DNA of 64,000 nt, from NCBI GenBank assembly GCA_030844895.1, contig CM061223.1, positions 14,333,994 through 14,397,993 on the forward strand, read 5' to 3'. A model generated the notes under the pieces. It worked only from the letters and a program-made list of their open reading frames with translations, was not told the origin of the DNA and did no database searches. The position numbers and the translations under genes were made by a program. Below, piece by piece: positions 10,538 through 22,363 of the stretch (positions are counted from its first letter, which is position 1; each line of letters starts with the position of its first letter). Source of the DNA: Ambrosia x helenae. Lineage: Eukaryota > Streptophyta > Magnoliopsida > Asterales > Asteraceae.

Positions 10538-11612
10538 AATATTAACCCTTAAAGTATTATAGATTTGGATGGAAATTTTATTAAACAATTTGATTCTAAT
10601 AAAAATAATATGTATGTAAACATATGTATATGCATATAAATTAACATATATAGAAAGTTTTAAGTACAAATGATCTTTAACCTATAACGCGTGTAAAGGA
10701 ACTACAAAGCGATGCGTGAATTTATCCTTTTTCATAGTAGAGGGGTAATTAAGTCTTTTTTGCATACGATGGTTTTCACAACACACTTCAACATTAGCCT
10801 CTTCCACCTCTGTCACAGTCAGCCCCTTCAACATCCACCGATCCACCGTGTCCACCCCTATCACTACCGCCACTATCAGTTCTGCGCAATTACAAATCAA
10901 ATCAGTTACCCCCAAAATCAAATCAAATACTCCTAAAATTCAGAATCGAATGGAATACAAAAATCCATTAGTAGTCGTTGAACAGGAAATGGTTCCAAAA
11001 GAAACAGAAGGTGCATGAACCAAATGTTCCAAGGAAAGCTTCTACAATTTCATGATGTTATAAATTTTCACATTTACTGATATGTGGTGTTTTTAAATTT
11101 GATGAACAGTTTTATTGGCAGTCTTGTAATTTTTCAATTATTTGTTGTGGCACTCTTGTATTTAAGCTTCTTTCTTGGTAAAATTATAAAATTTTTACAA
11201 GAAATTGATTATCAAAAAAGTTATGAAACAATTTGTATAACATTAAAATGTTTAAAAATATAAGTTCTATGTAAAAAAAGTATTTAAGAAATATAAGTTG
11301 TTTGACTCCACCAAATATAAACAATTAGTTTATAATTGTGAATTCAAATGTAGATAAATGAAAGAACCGAGTGACTCATGTCTAACGTTTTATCAGCACT
11401 CCAAAAATTCACTTTGTCGGTCTTTCAATTTCAGTGTTTTTAGAACTGGATATAATGAGCAAATGGTAACTGGCTGCAAAACCAGTCCATGTGAGTACTT
11501 TTGAGCCATTCATATATGTCAGCTTGTTGAACTGGTGAACTAGATTGGTGGTTGAACCGTAGTATTTTTTAAACAATGCAAATTCATACCAAATTATAAA
11601 TTAGTTTCATCC
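10538..11612. other. AT-rich intergenic DNA, no gene recognised
   Basis: About 1.1 kb with no recognised protein domain or repeat ends. A 79-codon minus-strand frame at 10921-10682 has fairly ordinary composition but matches nothing I recognise, and is left uncalled. Confidence 0.5.
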
Positions 11613-13497
11613 TTTTTTTTTTTTGTTAAAGAGATTTTCATTTCAACAAAATGGACAAATTACATAAGAATAGCAGGTAGGCGAACAACAAGCTGCGCCG
11701 CCACCCCCTTCTGGATAGAGAACCCTAATCTAGAGAAAACAAATCCTCGCCCCTGGGGAATCGAGAAGTTGTTGTGGACCACCCAATGGACTCTCGTCAG
11801 AAATCTGATCGCTTCCGGTGTCAATGAGCCAAAAGTGTCAAAGGCCAAAGGGACAAAAGCATGTTGGTTATTCTCGCACGCTTTAGCGTGCTTTGCCACC
11901 TTGTTCGACTCTGCTCTAAGTACCGCTTGCCCCGCCACGAACCCACTCTCCCTCAATCCCGCTAAAGGTGACACACCCGTAAGGTCCACGCATGCGTGTT
12001 TCCCACCTTACCAACCAAACACTAGCAGGTCAGTCGGACGTAAAGTGAACTCCCCTTCTGCCGGGTCTGTAAGAAAGTTAATCGGGGTCTCTTTCTTTGC
12101 CGAGATCCCTGCTCGTCTAAGAATATCCATTAAAACGTCCCGAACGAAATCATGCCCATATTTATCCAAACACGCTTTACGGTAAACCGGACATGTTTCG
12201 TCATCCGGAAAAATTGGAATCATCAAACGATATTTAAGGATTACTTTATATTCCACCGCTGACATTCATTGCCCCAGTCCTTCGATAGGGATAACTGTTA
12301 GGAAATCTTGGGCGTAGGGCCTCTGTAAGCATTTCATGACGGCTTTCTGGCGTGGGGTCATGCAAAAATCTTCCCCCAGACTTCGTGCGATTCGATAATA
12401 AAGTGCATTCGCCAAGGTTTTCTGTGGCTTTTTGGGGGCGGTGTCTTTATTGGAGAAACCGCCAAGATCAAAATCAGGGAGATATTCATGCAGGCGTTCC
12501 AAAGCGCAAATATAATCCGGATCCGTGTTATCAACCCCGCTGTTACGTAAAATATGGTCTTGCAACCCCCGGGATTGAGATCTGGACGCCACAAAGGCAT
12601 ATGTGGCTACATCCCAGACCGAGAGAAGGCCCAACCCACCATACCGCATCGGTAAGGTTGCGACCCACCACTGGAGGTCCCCAAAATATGGCCCCCCACA
12701 AACTACAATATCTTCAACCTGCACAGCGTCCCCGATGATCGTCACATCATCTAAGTACCAAGTGTGGAAGAGAAGGTTGCAGTTTTCCTGCACCTGGTGC
12801 ACTACGGGGTGTAAGGCAAGGGAAAAGAGCAAAGGTCCCAAGGGGTCCCCTTGCTGAACCCCCGTGAAGGCTCCAATGCGTTTATCCCCAACATATAACC
12901 TGGCTAGCTGGGCATACAAAAAATTGACCCACGGAAAAATGGAGGGGCAATGGTGATGGACTTCCCGTAACAAAGCAGATCGGTCAACTACGTTGAAGGC
13001 GTTAGAAAAATCAACCGTTAGCATGGCCAAAGAGCCGTCTGCATGAAAGGAACTAAGGAACCTGTTAGCGCTGTGCAACACGGCCTCTGTCCCATTGGGG
13101 ATTTTCGCCCGAATTGGTAGTCTCCCAGGTACTTAATAACTTCTTTACCAACTTTCTTCATGGCTACTTTAGAGACCAACCTTCTCCATATGGCCCCCAC
13201 AGCAATGGGGCGAATCCCATTATCAGGCTTCAACAACGGGGGTCAGGGGGCTGAAGCAATAAATTCAGCGAGCACCCCGGGACATAACCCCCTAACCACA
13301 GATTGACCACATCGGTGATAGCGGAAAGCAGTCCTGAAGCAATCGCCGCCCCCTCCCCGCTAAGGGCATCTAGCAGGTGTTGAGCCTGTAAGTCGTCCCG
13401 ACCACATGATGTCCCTTTTGGGAACGACTTCACGCACCTGTAAACGCAGTCTTCACCCACTGATAATGCAGGGTGTGGTAGAGGGCTGGACGGTACG
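11613..13497 (-). pseudogene. Non-LTR retroelement with RT and restriction-like endonuclease, 3' part
   Basis: Minus strand, ending in a T run (11613-11626), i.e. a poly(A) tail. The block at 13526-13230 has FPKGTSCGRD; 13236-13018 has LKPDNGIRPIAVG; 13081-12266 has the RT core with LTVDFSNAFN, GVQQGDPLGP and YLDD. The same frame runs on through in-frame stops near 12266 and 12007 into a C-terminal block with RHD-like KYGHDFVRD, LRPTDLLVFGW and KHACVDLTG. That spacing looks like a PD-(D/E)XK restriction-like endonuclease. Similar proteins are common in plant proteomes, some misnamed auxilin-like. A zinc-knuckle segment (CPVYRKACLD) has lost a cysteine and following residues, and a segment after YLDD seems deleted. 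Dead copy; clade not assigned (R2/Utopia-like group possible). Confidence 0.75.
13493..13497. repeat. TSD gtacg of the outer solo LTR, left copy
   Basis: gtacg precedes the LTR start TGTAACACCCC and recurs at 19546-19550 just after the LTR end GATGTCACA. Confidence 0.85.
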
Positions 13498-15594
13498 TGT
13501 AACACCCCAACCGATGGCGGAAACATCGAGGTGTCACGTAGTGACGATTGTTCAATAGCTCATGGACTAGAAATGTAAATTTAAATACATTGAATTTAAT
13601 AATTTATTACATTGAAATGAAATATAACGATTCTAAATGCCAACTAAATTGAAATATAATGAATCAAAATCTAAATATAAATCCGAAAGCTTAAAGGATG
13701 CATCTCAAAACAACCTGAAACATGTACAAAATAATTTGGTCAATACAAAAATTGTATTGGTGAACATACCCTGTTTGAATAAATATAGTAGGAAAAATGT
13801 TTAGCAATTCATGTGCGGTACCATTTGCAATTATGTAATAAGTGATATCCGTTCAAAACCAAGCTTATGAATAATGACTAACACATGACTAACCAAATGA
13901 ATAATGAATTAACAAGACAAGGACCAAGATTCTCTCAACAGAGTCTCAAGGGGGTATACCATATTACTATTCATTGACATGCTAGGCCGCAGAACGGTTA
14001 ATGATTTTGACAAGTCATAGACACACCAATTAACATAAAGCAAACACACATGAGAATTGCATTTAGTAAAAGAAATAGAAACTTGATAGTAAGTACATGA
14101 GTCACCCCAAAATTGTAACACCCCAACCGATGGCGGAAACATCGAGGTGTTACGTATGAATGATTGTTCAGTAGCTCATGGTAGTACACAAGTTTAAATA
14201 ATCCTTTAATACATTACAATATTGAATTACATTAAAGTCTACATCAAGTAATCAACAAAGCTTCAAATATCTCCTCATGCTAGCTCTAGACTTCAAGCAT
14301 CAGTATTTCCTGTTGAGTTTGGAAAAATGGGGGGGGGGGTCAACTAGAAGTTGGTGAGAATACATAATCCATATTAAGCAAATAGTTTAAGTATAAAAAG
14401 TTTAGCAATTCGTATGTCTATCGTAAATTTAAGTCTACATGAATAGTATAATATGTTGACATAATCAAACCTCCGACTAGTTTAGGTCCATCCCGTCATC
14501 TACGGTTCACCTTAATAATATGTTGAACGATAACAATCACCCGCGCTCCCCATAAAAGATGGTCAACGAATCTAGGTGGGATTGTCAATCCAATAGATCT
14601 ATTATTGAGTATCGCCGGCTTGGCCATAGCTAATGATTATGTAAATGTTGAAACTCGTTGAAACTGTTGACTAATTCATGAGGCAATAAAGTTTACTACT
14701 AGACATGCATGTTGAATTGCTTAAATAATTGTTGCAAGTATAAAGAATCGCATAAACATGGTTACGTAAACTCACCTTGGTATAGTATTTGGTATTGAGA
14801 AATAGTATAAGTGTAGCCCAATAGATTGCCAAGTATCACCCTATGTATAAGGCAACATAATAAGTCTAAGTCTATCTAGTCTACAAGTATATTCTAGGGT
14901 TTCGATTTGGGGATATTCAATTGTTGAATTTATAAGTAAATAAAGGGAAATTTGATAATTAAATAAATGAAAGTCTTTTTATAAAGTTTTAATTTAGGAT
15001 GTTCACAATAAAGCTTTTGAAGTATAAAAATAATTTTTATAAAATTATTTTCTTTAAAATAGATTATTAAATCTATTTATTAGAAATTACCAATATTTAA
15101 ACTTTAATATTTAAAAATATTAAAATTAAAGAATTATTATTTTAAAAATCATATTTCTGTTCTATATATTCAGAAATAATCAGTATAAAATTTTGGTGCA
15201 ATAATAATAAAAATTGAATTTATTATGATTAAAACTAACAAAAATTGATTAAAAATATAAAATAAATGATTTTTCTGAATTAAAAATCATTTCAGTAAAG
15301 TTTAACATTGTACAAACATAGGATAATTTTTGTAGTAACTTATAAAATTGTTTTGATATTTTAATGGATTTTTATAAATATAATAGCATAAAATTGATTT
15401 AATTATTATAAATATTAAATAAATGAATTTCGGAAAACTAAAAATTGTAGATAATTCTTTTACATCAGATTTGATAAATATAATTTTTTTAGAATTTATA
15501 AAAAGGTTTTGATATTTAAAAAGGAATTTACAAGATTTAAATGTAATATATGTATATTATTTGTTTGTTTAAAAACATGAAAAAGGGGTGGAAA

Positions 15595-15690
15595 AAGGGC
15601 GTCCCAGCCGGGTCTCGAACCCTGGTGGTCCCGGTTACAAGCAACAATCACAACCACTTGGCCTAGGCCTGTGGTTGTGATGAATCCCGT
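15595..15690 (-). other. tRNA-like (Pol III A/B box) module inside the inner LTR
   Basis: On the minus strand an A-box-like TAGGCCAAGTGG is followed by a perfect B box GGTTCGAGACC and then a T run. Folding and length do not make a proper tRNA, so this is tRNA-derived or tRNA-mimicking sequence, not a functional tRNA gene. Confidence 0.5.
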
Positions 15691-16274
15691 TCTAATAAAA
15701 ATATATACACACGCGAAATCAGTTTTTATCCCCAAATCAAATTACGAGCCCTAGCTTTTCCAATCAAGCAATCCACACATCTTTAACCCGATTAATGTTA
15801 GGGCTTTCGTTGTATGGATGCCGATCAACAAAACCCTCAAACAAATTTGAACTTACAGTGTTGTTTCGTGTTCGATTGCTCGGTCAAGACTAAAAGTCAA
15901 ACGGCGATCAAGAGATGATAAACAGAGTGATTTGAAGAAGATTGGGGGTTGGGAAGAGTTTATTGGCGAGTTGTAATGGATCGCAGAAGGTCAATTTATA
16001 GGGAGGATCGATGGTTTGATTAATTGGCAAGGTTGACTAATATTAAAGTCCAAACGCGTAATAGGCTTAAATTGGTCAATGAGGATTGCTAATCAGCGTG
16101 CAATTCTAGTTGTTGATGGCCGGTAATCGAGCATGGTTACCAGAATTATACCAATCACGCGTTAATTCGCTGATTATGGTAAGTTGCAAGCTCACAGTTG
16201 ACTTTCTCAATCAACTGTGGAGGTTTTAAGCTAAGTATAATATTAAGCCGCGTTGGAATCAAATCAAATGTGTT

Positions 16275-16355
16275 GGCCAGCCCAGCTGGTGTATGTGTGT
16301 TGTGTTGATGCTTGACCCGGCATTGGTCGCGGGTTCGATCCCCGGCCAAGGCAGT
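16275..16355 (+). other. Second tRNA-like module inside the inner LTR
   Basis: CCAGCCCAGCTGG resembles an A box and GGTTCGATCCC is a B box, followed by CCGGCCAAGGCA and a T run. It is probably tRNA-derived. No functional tRNA is claimed. Confidence 0.45.
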
Positions 16356-17724
16356 TTATTATTTTTTTTTTATAACAGAAGAGGGTGAAGATGGGCTGGG
16401 CTATTGGGCTCTGTTTATGGGCCGGTTTGTGTGCTCCGAAGGTTGGTGGACTATTGGAGTGGGTTAAGAATCATCTAATTAGTTCCATTGTTTCTACATT
16501 ATTGTTATTATGTATTATTATTATTATTATTACATATTTATATATATGTATATATCTATATATATTATGAGTTAGGGTAATGGAGACTTAGTGACGTTTG
16601 TATAAAATGTAACGAAAATAAGGGCGTTTTATATTAAAATTTGGGGAAAATTTTCGCGATGTTACAAAAATAGTAAGACAGTAAAAAGGGGAAAGATATA
16701 CTCACAGTTTGCGAAAGCGATCAAAATCCAACTTAAGCGGTCGTGAGCTAAGTAATAGGAATTCCGAGGAATTCAACCTATAATGTATATGAATACTCAT
16801 AAGGAAATGTCTAAGAGTCTAAGGTAACTAGGGTCTAAGGCATTAGGGTTTGCTAAGTCGATTTGGGGAATTAGAGTTTTTATAATAGATCGAATTAATA
16901 TAAAAGTTATATGTCAAAAGTAATATACCAAAGTGTATAAATGTGTTTTAAGTAATATAATTATTACCAATTGAATATTTAGATAAAAATATGTCTTGAA
17001 TAATTAAGGCAAAATAATTTAGTTAATTACTTTAACTAATTATTGTCAATAAATACAATAATTATAAATATTTAAATAAATAATTATGACTTATACAATG
17101 ATCCAAACAAATGAGAATTTAGATTTTCAATGATAACAACATCTATATTTTATAAGAAAATTATTTAGAAAATAGATGTTAAATAGTATAAATAAATAAA
17201 TAAGTAATTATGCCTAACTAAATATAAATAAGACTAAAAATACAAGACGGGATCCAAAAATGCTATTTTTATAGAAAAAGGATGCTTTCTGATGTAAGTC
17301 AATGAAAATAATTTTCCCATAATTTTTATAATCTTATTTATATATAAAACTGATTTAATGAAATTAAATCATGTTTAAATGATTAAAAAGAGGAAAATTA
17401 ACAAAAATAAATGTTTTCTGACCTAAATATTTTTATTTCAGTTGATTATGATGAGAAATAATTGCTCGAAAAGTTTGAGATGAAAATCAATAAAAATGAA
17501 TTTTTAATCAATTAAATATGGTTAAAACAAATTAAATCAATAAAAATATAAAATAATACATTTTCCAGAAAATAAAAGTATGGGAATTTTCTATGAGGTG
17601 TCAAGAAGCTACTCCTAAATTTTCATAATTTTTGTATCAAAAATGAATTTACTATGAATTATTTAGTTTTATGATTTATATATATATATATATAAAATTA
17701 AAATAAAGCATAAAGATAAAAAGA

Positions 17725-17830
17725 TACAAAACTGGTTGGAGCCTGGGGTCGAACCCGGGTCTACCAGCCCCTACATACTTAGGAGATGGAAACCAACTAG
17801 TGGTCCATCCATGAACTTGTTGAAATTTAT
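17725..17830 (-). other. tRNA-like module inside the outer LTR
   Basis: On the minus strand an A-box-like CCACTAGTTGG and a B box GGTTCGACCCC lie about 1.7 kb into the outer LTR, net of insertions. This is close to the position of the minus-strand module in the inner LTR (about 1.5 kb), so it is probably part of the LTR family. Confidence 0.5.
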
Positions 17831-18277
17831 AACCCGAAAATGTATTTAACATATTATTCATAACCATCATCTTCTTCCCCAAATAACATTATCAAGAACC
17901 CTAACCCTAGTTTAATATAATAACCCGATTTACATAAGATATCAGTTTAGGTATAAGGGGCTTTTGTAAATGAATAACTAAGGAACGAAATGGCACTAAA
18001 TATTTGGACTTACAAGCTTGTTTATGAAGCAAAAAATGAAGAAACAAGAACCGAGCCCCATGGTCGAAAAACAAGAGTTTTCTGGCACGATTTACAGAAG
18101 ATTGATAGTGTTTTTAGAATGTGAATAGGTGCAGAAACAGATTGGTGTATTTATCTTATATAATGATCAACTCGAAACGGCATTTTGATTCAAAATTAAT
18201 TTCCGGTCGTGGGGTTATTAAAGCGGATTTAAACACCATAAAAGCGCATTATTAACTCGTTTAAATGATTGGTATGT

Positions 18278-18285
18278 GTCGGGAT
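18278..18285. repeat. 8-bp TSD gtcgggat of the hAT element, left copy
   Basis: gtcgggat is repeated exactly at 19038-19045. Eight bases is the hAT signature. Confidence 0.9.
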
Positions 18286-19037
18286 TAGGGCTGTTCAAAT
18301 CGCTCGTCGCTCGTGGATCGCTCGCCGCTCGTTCGGAAAATGCTCGAAAAATGCTCGTTCGATTGCCCGCTCAGTTGTAAATGAGCTGATCGGCTCGGTT
18401 CGGTTTGTAAACGAGCCAAGCATGAGCAAAGGTCCGCTCAGCTCGGTTCGGCTCGAATAAATTATTATTTATTTATTATATATATAATTATATATATACC
18501 CACAAATCATAGTAATATTTACAGATTTATACATAACATTTGGCCTAATATATGCAAATAAAATATGAATAGCCCGCTTTATCAAATAAAAATTTAATAC
18601 TAAGTTTAATAGTAAAACCTTAAGTCGTAAAATGACAACTTTGACTTCTTTATGTTATTAGTCGTCCACCCCTAGTCGTCGTTTGATATCATCTTATGTT
18701 ACAAAGCGACAATTGTTCTCTGTAGTATGCTCATTGCCTAAACCTAAGCCTCATTCTTGGACACTCGGACCTCAATATTAGTGTCCTCATCGGACAGTTA
18801 CACCTTAGTTGTCACTCGACAACGAAAACATTGAAGATAACATCCCAATTTCATGGTTGTCCAAATTACTTTTCGCTCGTTTCTCGCTCGACGCTCGCTC
18901 GAAAAAATTGCGCTCGAACAATGCTCGCTCGTTTTTCAGCTCGGTTGTAAACGAGCCGCTCAGCTCGGTTCGGTTTGTAAATGAGCCAAGCATGAGCAAA
19001 GGTCCGTTCGGTTCGGCTCGGCTCGTGAACAGCCCTA
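18286..19037. mobile_element. Non-autonomous hAT element (752 bp)
   Basis: Terminal inverted repeats TAGGGCTGTTCA and TGAACAGCCCTA with the 8-bp TSD gtcgggat. Both subterminal regions carry many CTCG/GCTCG repeats facing each other (18290-18455 and 18867-19025), typical transposase-binding subterminal repeats. The centre is AT-rich. Short open frames across the CTCG repeats are compositional and no transposase domain is present. Confidence 0.9.
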
Positions 19038-19550
19038 GTCGGGATAAGGCTGAGAAACGTATAGGCAACATTTAAATGTGTTAAAACATGGGTAACGCCT
19101 AATCTTGAGTTCGCCGGAAAATTTTCAGGTCACCGGAAAAGTGGCCGGATTCTGTGGAACAAGGGGGGAAGATGCTTGGTTTAAAAGGTTTGTTTGTTTG
19201 GCAAAATAGGTCCCTCAACCTCTAACTTGGTTAGTTTAATCATATTTTAGTTAGATTTTTCTTTTATAAAACTTAACCAAGTTAACCATATTTAATAAAT
19301 TTTTGTTTTTTTTTTTAAAAAACTCTAACTTTTATAAAGCTTGACATTTTTATACTATCTATTCCGGATGACGTCTCAACATACGCGTTTGCTTTAAAAC
19401 ATAAACCCGATCCAAAATAATGATTAAATTCTAGTTCACTCAAAAATTAAAATTGAAAACGACGAACTTTGCAGGGACTATAATAGAAATATTTGAAGGG
19501 CTATTAGTGTCAATTAGATGAAAGACGAGGGTGACGGATGTCACAGTACG

Positions 19551-20233
19551 GTTGGCGGCGAAACAATAGGATGCTTGTCGATAAGGGCTTGCATGGTAGG
19601 TTCCCCAGGTGGAGCTACACCTTAACAGTGGCGGTGAAGTGCCCATCCTTGACTTTCCTAAGACATTGTTTGATATTTGGGTCAACTTCCTCGTCCTTTT
19701 CCCCCGTCCGTTGCGCTCCCCCACCCTGCGAGACCTCTTCCCCTGTTGGGAGGAGCGACGTAACCAAGTCCTCAAAACCAGAACCGTCCTTCCATGTTGC
19801 TAAGGCCCGCATAATACTATCACATTGCAAGGACTTCCTGCTACCTGACCTCCGTTCCTGCCTAGAAGACGGAACGACCATCTTAAGAGTACATCGTGGT
19901 AAGAGTAAAAGTTTAACCCAGTTTTCAACAGACCCAGAGGAAGCCACTACTTTATGAATGGTGCCTGTCAAAGCCTGGGCAAATGCTAAATGGCAACTTG
20001 GGGAATACTTTTAACGGTCCGCACCGGGATGGAGAAAACCTGATCGAGGAGAGTGACATCCTCCACCACTCCTTGTTGGGACCTAAGTTCACAGCTCACC
20101 CCAGATCCCGAGACCTTAGGATCCCCACAATAAAATCCTCATCCGAGCCAGACTTTCCAAAGAAGATGGAGACACCATCCGGGTGATGGCACCCCCTGCT
20201 AAGGGCATGTGTCTTCATGCACCTCCCACACAT
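19551..20233 (-). pseudogene. 5' part of the RT-RLE non-LTR element, beyond the LTR insertion
   Basis: Resumes directly after the TSD copy gtacg. The minus frame 19971-19615 contains WVKLLLLPRCTLKM, RQERRSGSRKSLQ and QCLRKVKDGHFTATVKV. I recognise these as the conserved region upstream of the RT in the same protein family as 11613-13497. Farther upstream, 20233-20150 reads MCGRCMKTH and GCHHPDGV, a small Cys/His cluster, then frames break. The element is probably 5'-truncated near 20235. Joining both parts gives one element split by the outer solo LTR. Confidence 0.75.
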
Positions 20234-20234
20234 A

Positions 20235-21747
20235 AGTGTTTTGTTTTTAATCATTTTATAACATTTTACCTTTTAAACTAAAGTTATTTTATTTAACCGA
20301 CCATTATATATGTATTATTGAAGAGTGGGGTGAATAGTGCCATCCACTCTCTTATTGGTTGAGAGGGGTGGTGGCCTATATTTTTTTTACAACTTTATTA
20401 AACAATAAATACATATGGTTTCAAAGATAAAACAGAAAGTTTGTTGGTGGTGAAATGGTTTGTGGTGAGCTTTTGTTATGAAAGGTCCCAAGGTCGAACA
20501 GTGGGGGAAGCCTTTATTTTATTATTTTTTTTACAACTTTGTTAAAGAATAAACACTTATTGTTTCATTTTAAAACATAAATGTTTTGGTGGTGGAGTGG
20601 TTTGTGGTGAGCTTTGGTTGTTCAATGTCCCAGGGTCAAACTTGCGGGAGGCGTTTTTTTTTTTTTCTTTTACAACTTTGTTAAACAATAACTACTTATG
20701 GTTTCATTTCAAAGCATAATTGTATTGGTGGTGGAGTGGTTTGTAGTAAGCTTTGGTTGTTCAAGGTCTTAAGGTCAAACCTTGGGGGATGCCTTTATTT
20801 TATTATTTTTTTTTACAACTTTCTTAAACAATAAACACTTATGGTTTCTACTTTGTTTATTTTTTCATTTTAACAAGTGTTTTTTTGTGGTGGAGTAGTT
20901 TTATGTGGCCCTTGGGGGGCAAAAGTAAAGTTGCACTAGTTTTAACGTTATTTTACTAATTTCGTGAAAATAACGTTAAAAACGACGGACGGTTAATCAT
21001 GCATCATGTGGTGGCGTGGATAGCCAAAAGACAAAGGGATACATGCACCGATCGGGTTTGTCCCGATTGCTAAGTGTTATGTGCCTTATGTCCAAGGCTT
21101 AATACCAAACCACATCGAGCCGGGGGTCTCACTGGAAGCAACCTCTCTATTCTTAGGGGTAGAGGTAAGACTGTCTACATCTTACCCTCCTCAGACCATA
21201 CCTGAGCTTTGCTATAGGTGGGATTAACTGAGTATGATGATGATGATGATGATGATGATGAGTAGTTTGTGGTGAGCTTTGGTTGTTCAAGGTCCCAAGG
21301 TCGAACCTTGAGGGAGGCCTTTTTTTTACAACTTTGTTAAACAATAAACACTTATGGCTTCATTTCAAAGCATAATTGTGTTGGTTATGGAGTGGTTTGT
21401 GGTGAGCTTTGGTTGTTCAAGGTCCCAAGGTTGAACCTTGGGGGATGCCTTTATTTATTTATTTATTTATTTATTTTTCACAACTTTGTTAAACAATAAA
21501 CACTTATGGTTTCTACTTTGTTTATTTTTTCATTTTAACAAGTGTTTTTTTTAAATATTAATCAAAGTCGGTGACAAAAAAAAACATAATTATTTTTTTT
21601 AAATTAGTATAGGTAGGCCGGGGCTATAACGAAAGAGCAAAGAAAGTGGTGAAAATTGTGTTTTGCGATGCTATGTTGTACCTAAACAATACGGTGACCG
21701 TCAATGCCCGGAAACGCGCAGCAAAGCGCGCACAGGGATCTATCTAG
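20235..21747. repeat. Tandem 141-bp tRNA-like units, broken by a SINE; Helitron-type end at 21747
   Basis: The phrase tggtttgtggtgagctt recurs at about 20457, 20598, 20739, 21267 and 21391; the first three are 141 bp apart. Each unit has GGTGGAGTGG (A-box-like), GGTCGAACCTTG (B-box-like) and a T-rich spacer with acaactttgttaaacaataa. A separate SINE-like insert ending (ATG)n lies at about 21000-21262. At the right a GC hairpin (gcgcagcaaagcgcgc) is followed by ATCTATCTAG then T, which looks like a Helitron 3' end at 21747. The matching 5' end was not found. No gene is present. Confidence 0.6.
21000..21262 (+). mobile_element. SINE-like element with (ATG)n tail
   Basis: The stretch ggtagaggtaagactgtctacatcttaccctcctcag followed by gggattaactgagtatgatg... 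resembles the 3' body of Au-type plant SINEs that end in a simple repeat. It interrupts the 141-bp array. The 5' end is uncertain. Confidence 0.5.
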
Positions 21748-22350
21748 TTTACTAAACCTGTAAGTTGACGTATTTAAAACATTTGTTTTTATGATCTCTT
21801 GACCATAGGATTGGTTTCGACAGAGGTTTATTTAGGCTATTGGGTGTGGGGGGTGATATCTTCATGATGGGCCTCCACGTAGGCGTTACGTAGGAGTGGG
21901 GGAGTGGTATCTTCATGATGGGCATACAAGGGGGTGGTGTGCACTATGATGACGGGACTCCTCATTAACCAGAATTTAAAAATAATAAAAATCCCACTTT
22001 TTGATCCATGTTTGGCCTGTCACCCCGGCAAAATTTAGACACCAATGCCGTTGCCGGCATAGGGGGCGGTGTTTACCGTCCCGGCGTCACCTTGGCGGCC
22101 TTATGCCGGTTCCATACCGCATGGTCTTATCTTTGATACAAACTTTAGGTCGCTTTCACTGAATTTGATTTGCAATGGATGTCAGAGCATGTATAGGTAA
22201 GAGTACGATATGGTGGTGCTTTAGCAGTCATCAATAGAAACTCTGTCTTGTGCACAATTTATAGCCTATCATAGTGACACATGGCGTTTATGTTTGTGAT
22301 GATAAATTTTTCTGTTTTGACATAGCCTTGTCATCTAAATTTTAGATGTC
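21748..22350. other. No recognised feature
   Basis: About 600 bp with a degenerate repeated phrase (ggtatcttcatgatgggc near 21855 and 21905) and a GC-rich patch at 22020-22120 containing several GCCGG motifs that hint at a decayed MITE. No gene supported. Confidence 0.4.
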
Positions 22351-22363
22351 AGAATTGACAAAT

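Larger units (their letters stand above)
14114..16666. mobile_element. Inner solo LTR (2553 bp) nested in the outer one
   Basis: Starts with the same TGTAACACCCCAACCGATGG as the outer LTR and ends GATGTTACA. It is flanked by the exact 5-bp TSD aaaat (14109-14113 and 16667-16671). Length and terminal sequences match the outer LTR, so both come from one family, this copy being the later insertion. The interior is AT-rich with tRNA-like modules near 15595-15690 (minus) and 16275-16355 (plus). No coding sequence was seen. Confidence 0.88.
13498..19545. mobile_element. Outer solo LTR (about 2.73 kb net), Del/Tekay-like, split by two insertions
   Basis: Begins TGTAACACCCCAACCGATGG and ends GATGTCACA, flanked by the 5-bp TSD gtacg. 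It is interrupted at 14113/16672 by a second LTR and at 18285/19046 by a hAT element; subtracting these leaves about 2730 bp. The host non-LTR element continues on both sides, so this is a clean insertion. No gag-pol sequence is inside, so it is a solo LTR left by LTR-LTR recombination. The long LTR and TGTAACACCCC terminus suggest a Del/Tekay chromovirus. Orientation is uncertain. Confidence 0.85.

Noticed and set aside
10682..10921. 79-codon minus-strand frame
   Set aside because: No recognised family, no supporting gene structure, and it lies between transposons.
15595..15690. Functional tRNA gene
   Set aside because: A and B boxes are present but the acceptor stem and overall cloverleaf do not form convincingly, and the sequence lies in an LTR.
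18269..19075. Short frames on both strands over the CTCG-rich regions
   Set aside because: They arise from subterminal repeats of a hAT element.
20430..21480. Regular repeats that might suggest a CRISPR-like array
   Set aside because: Units are long (141 bp) and tRNA-like, without unique spacers, in a plant nuclear context.
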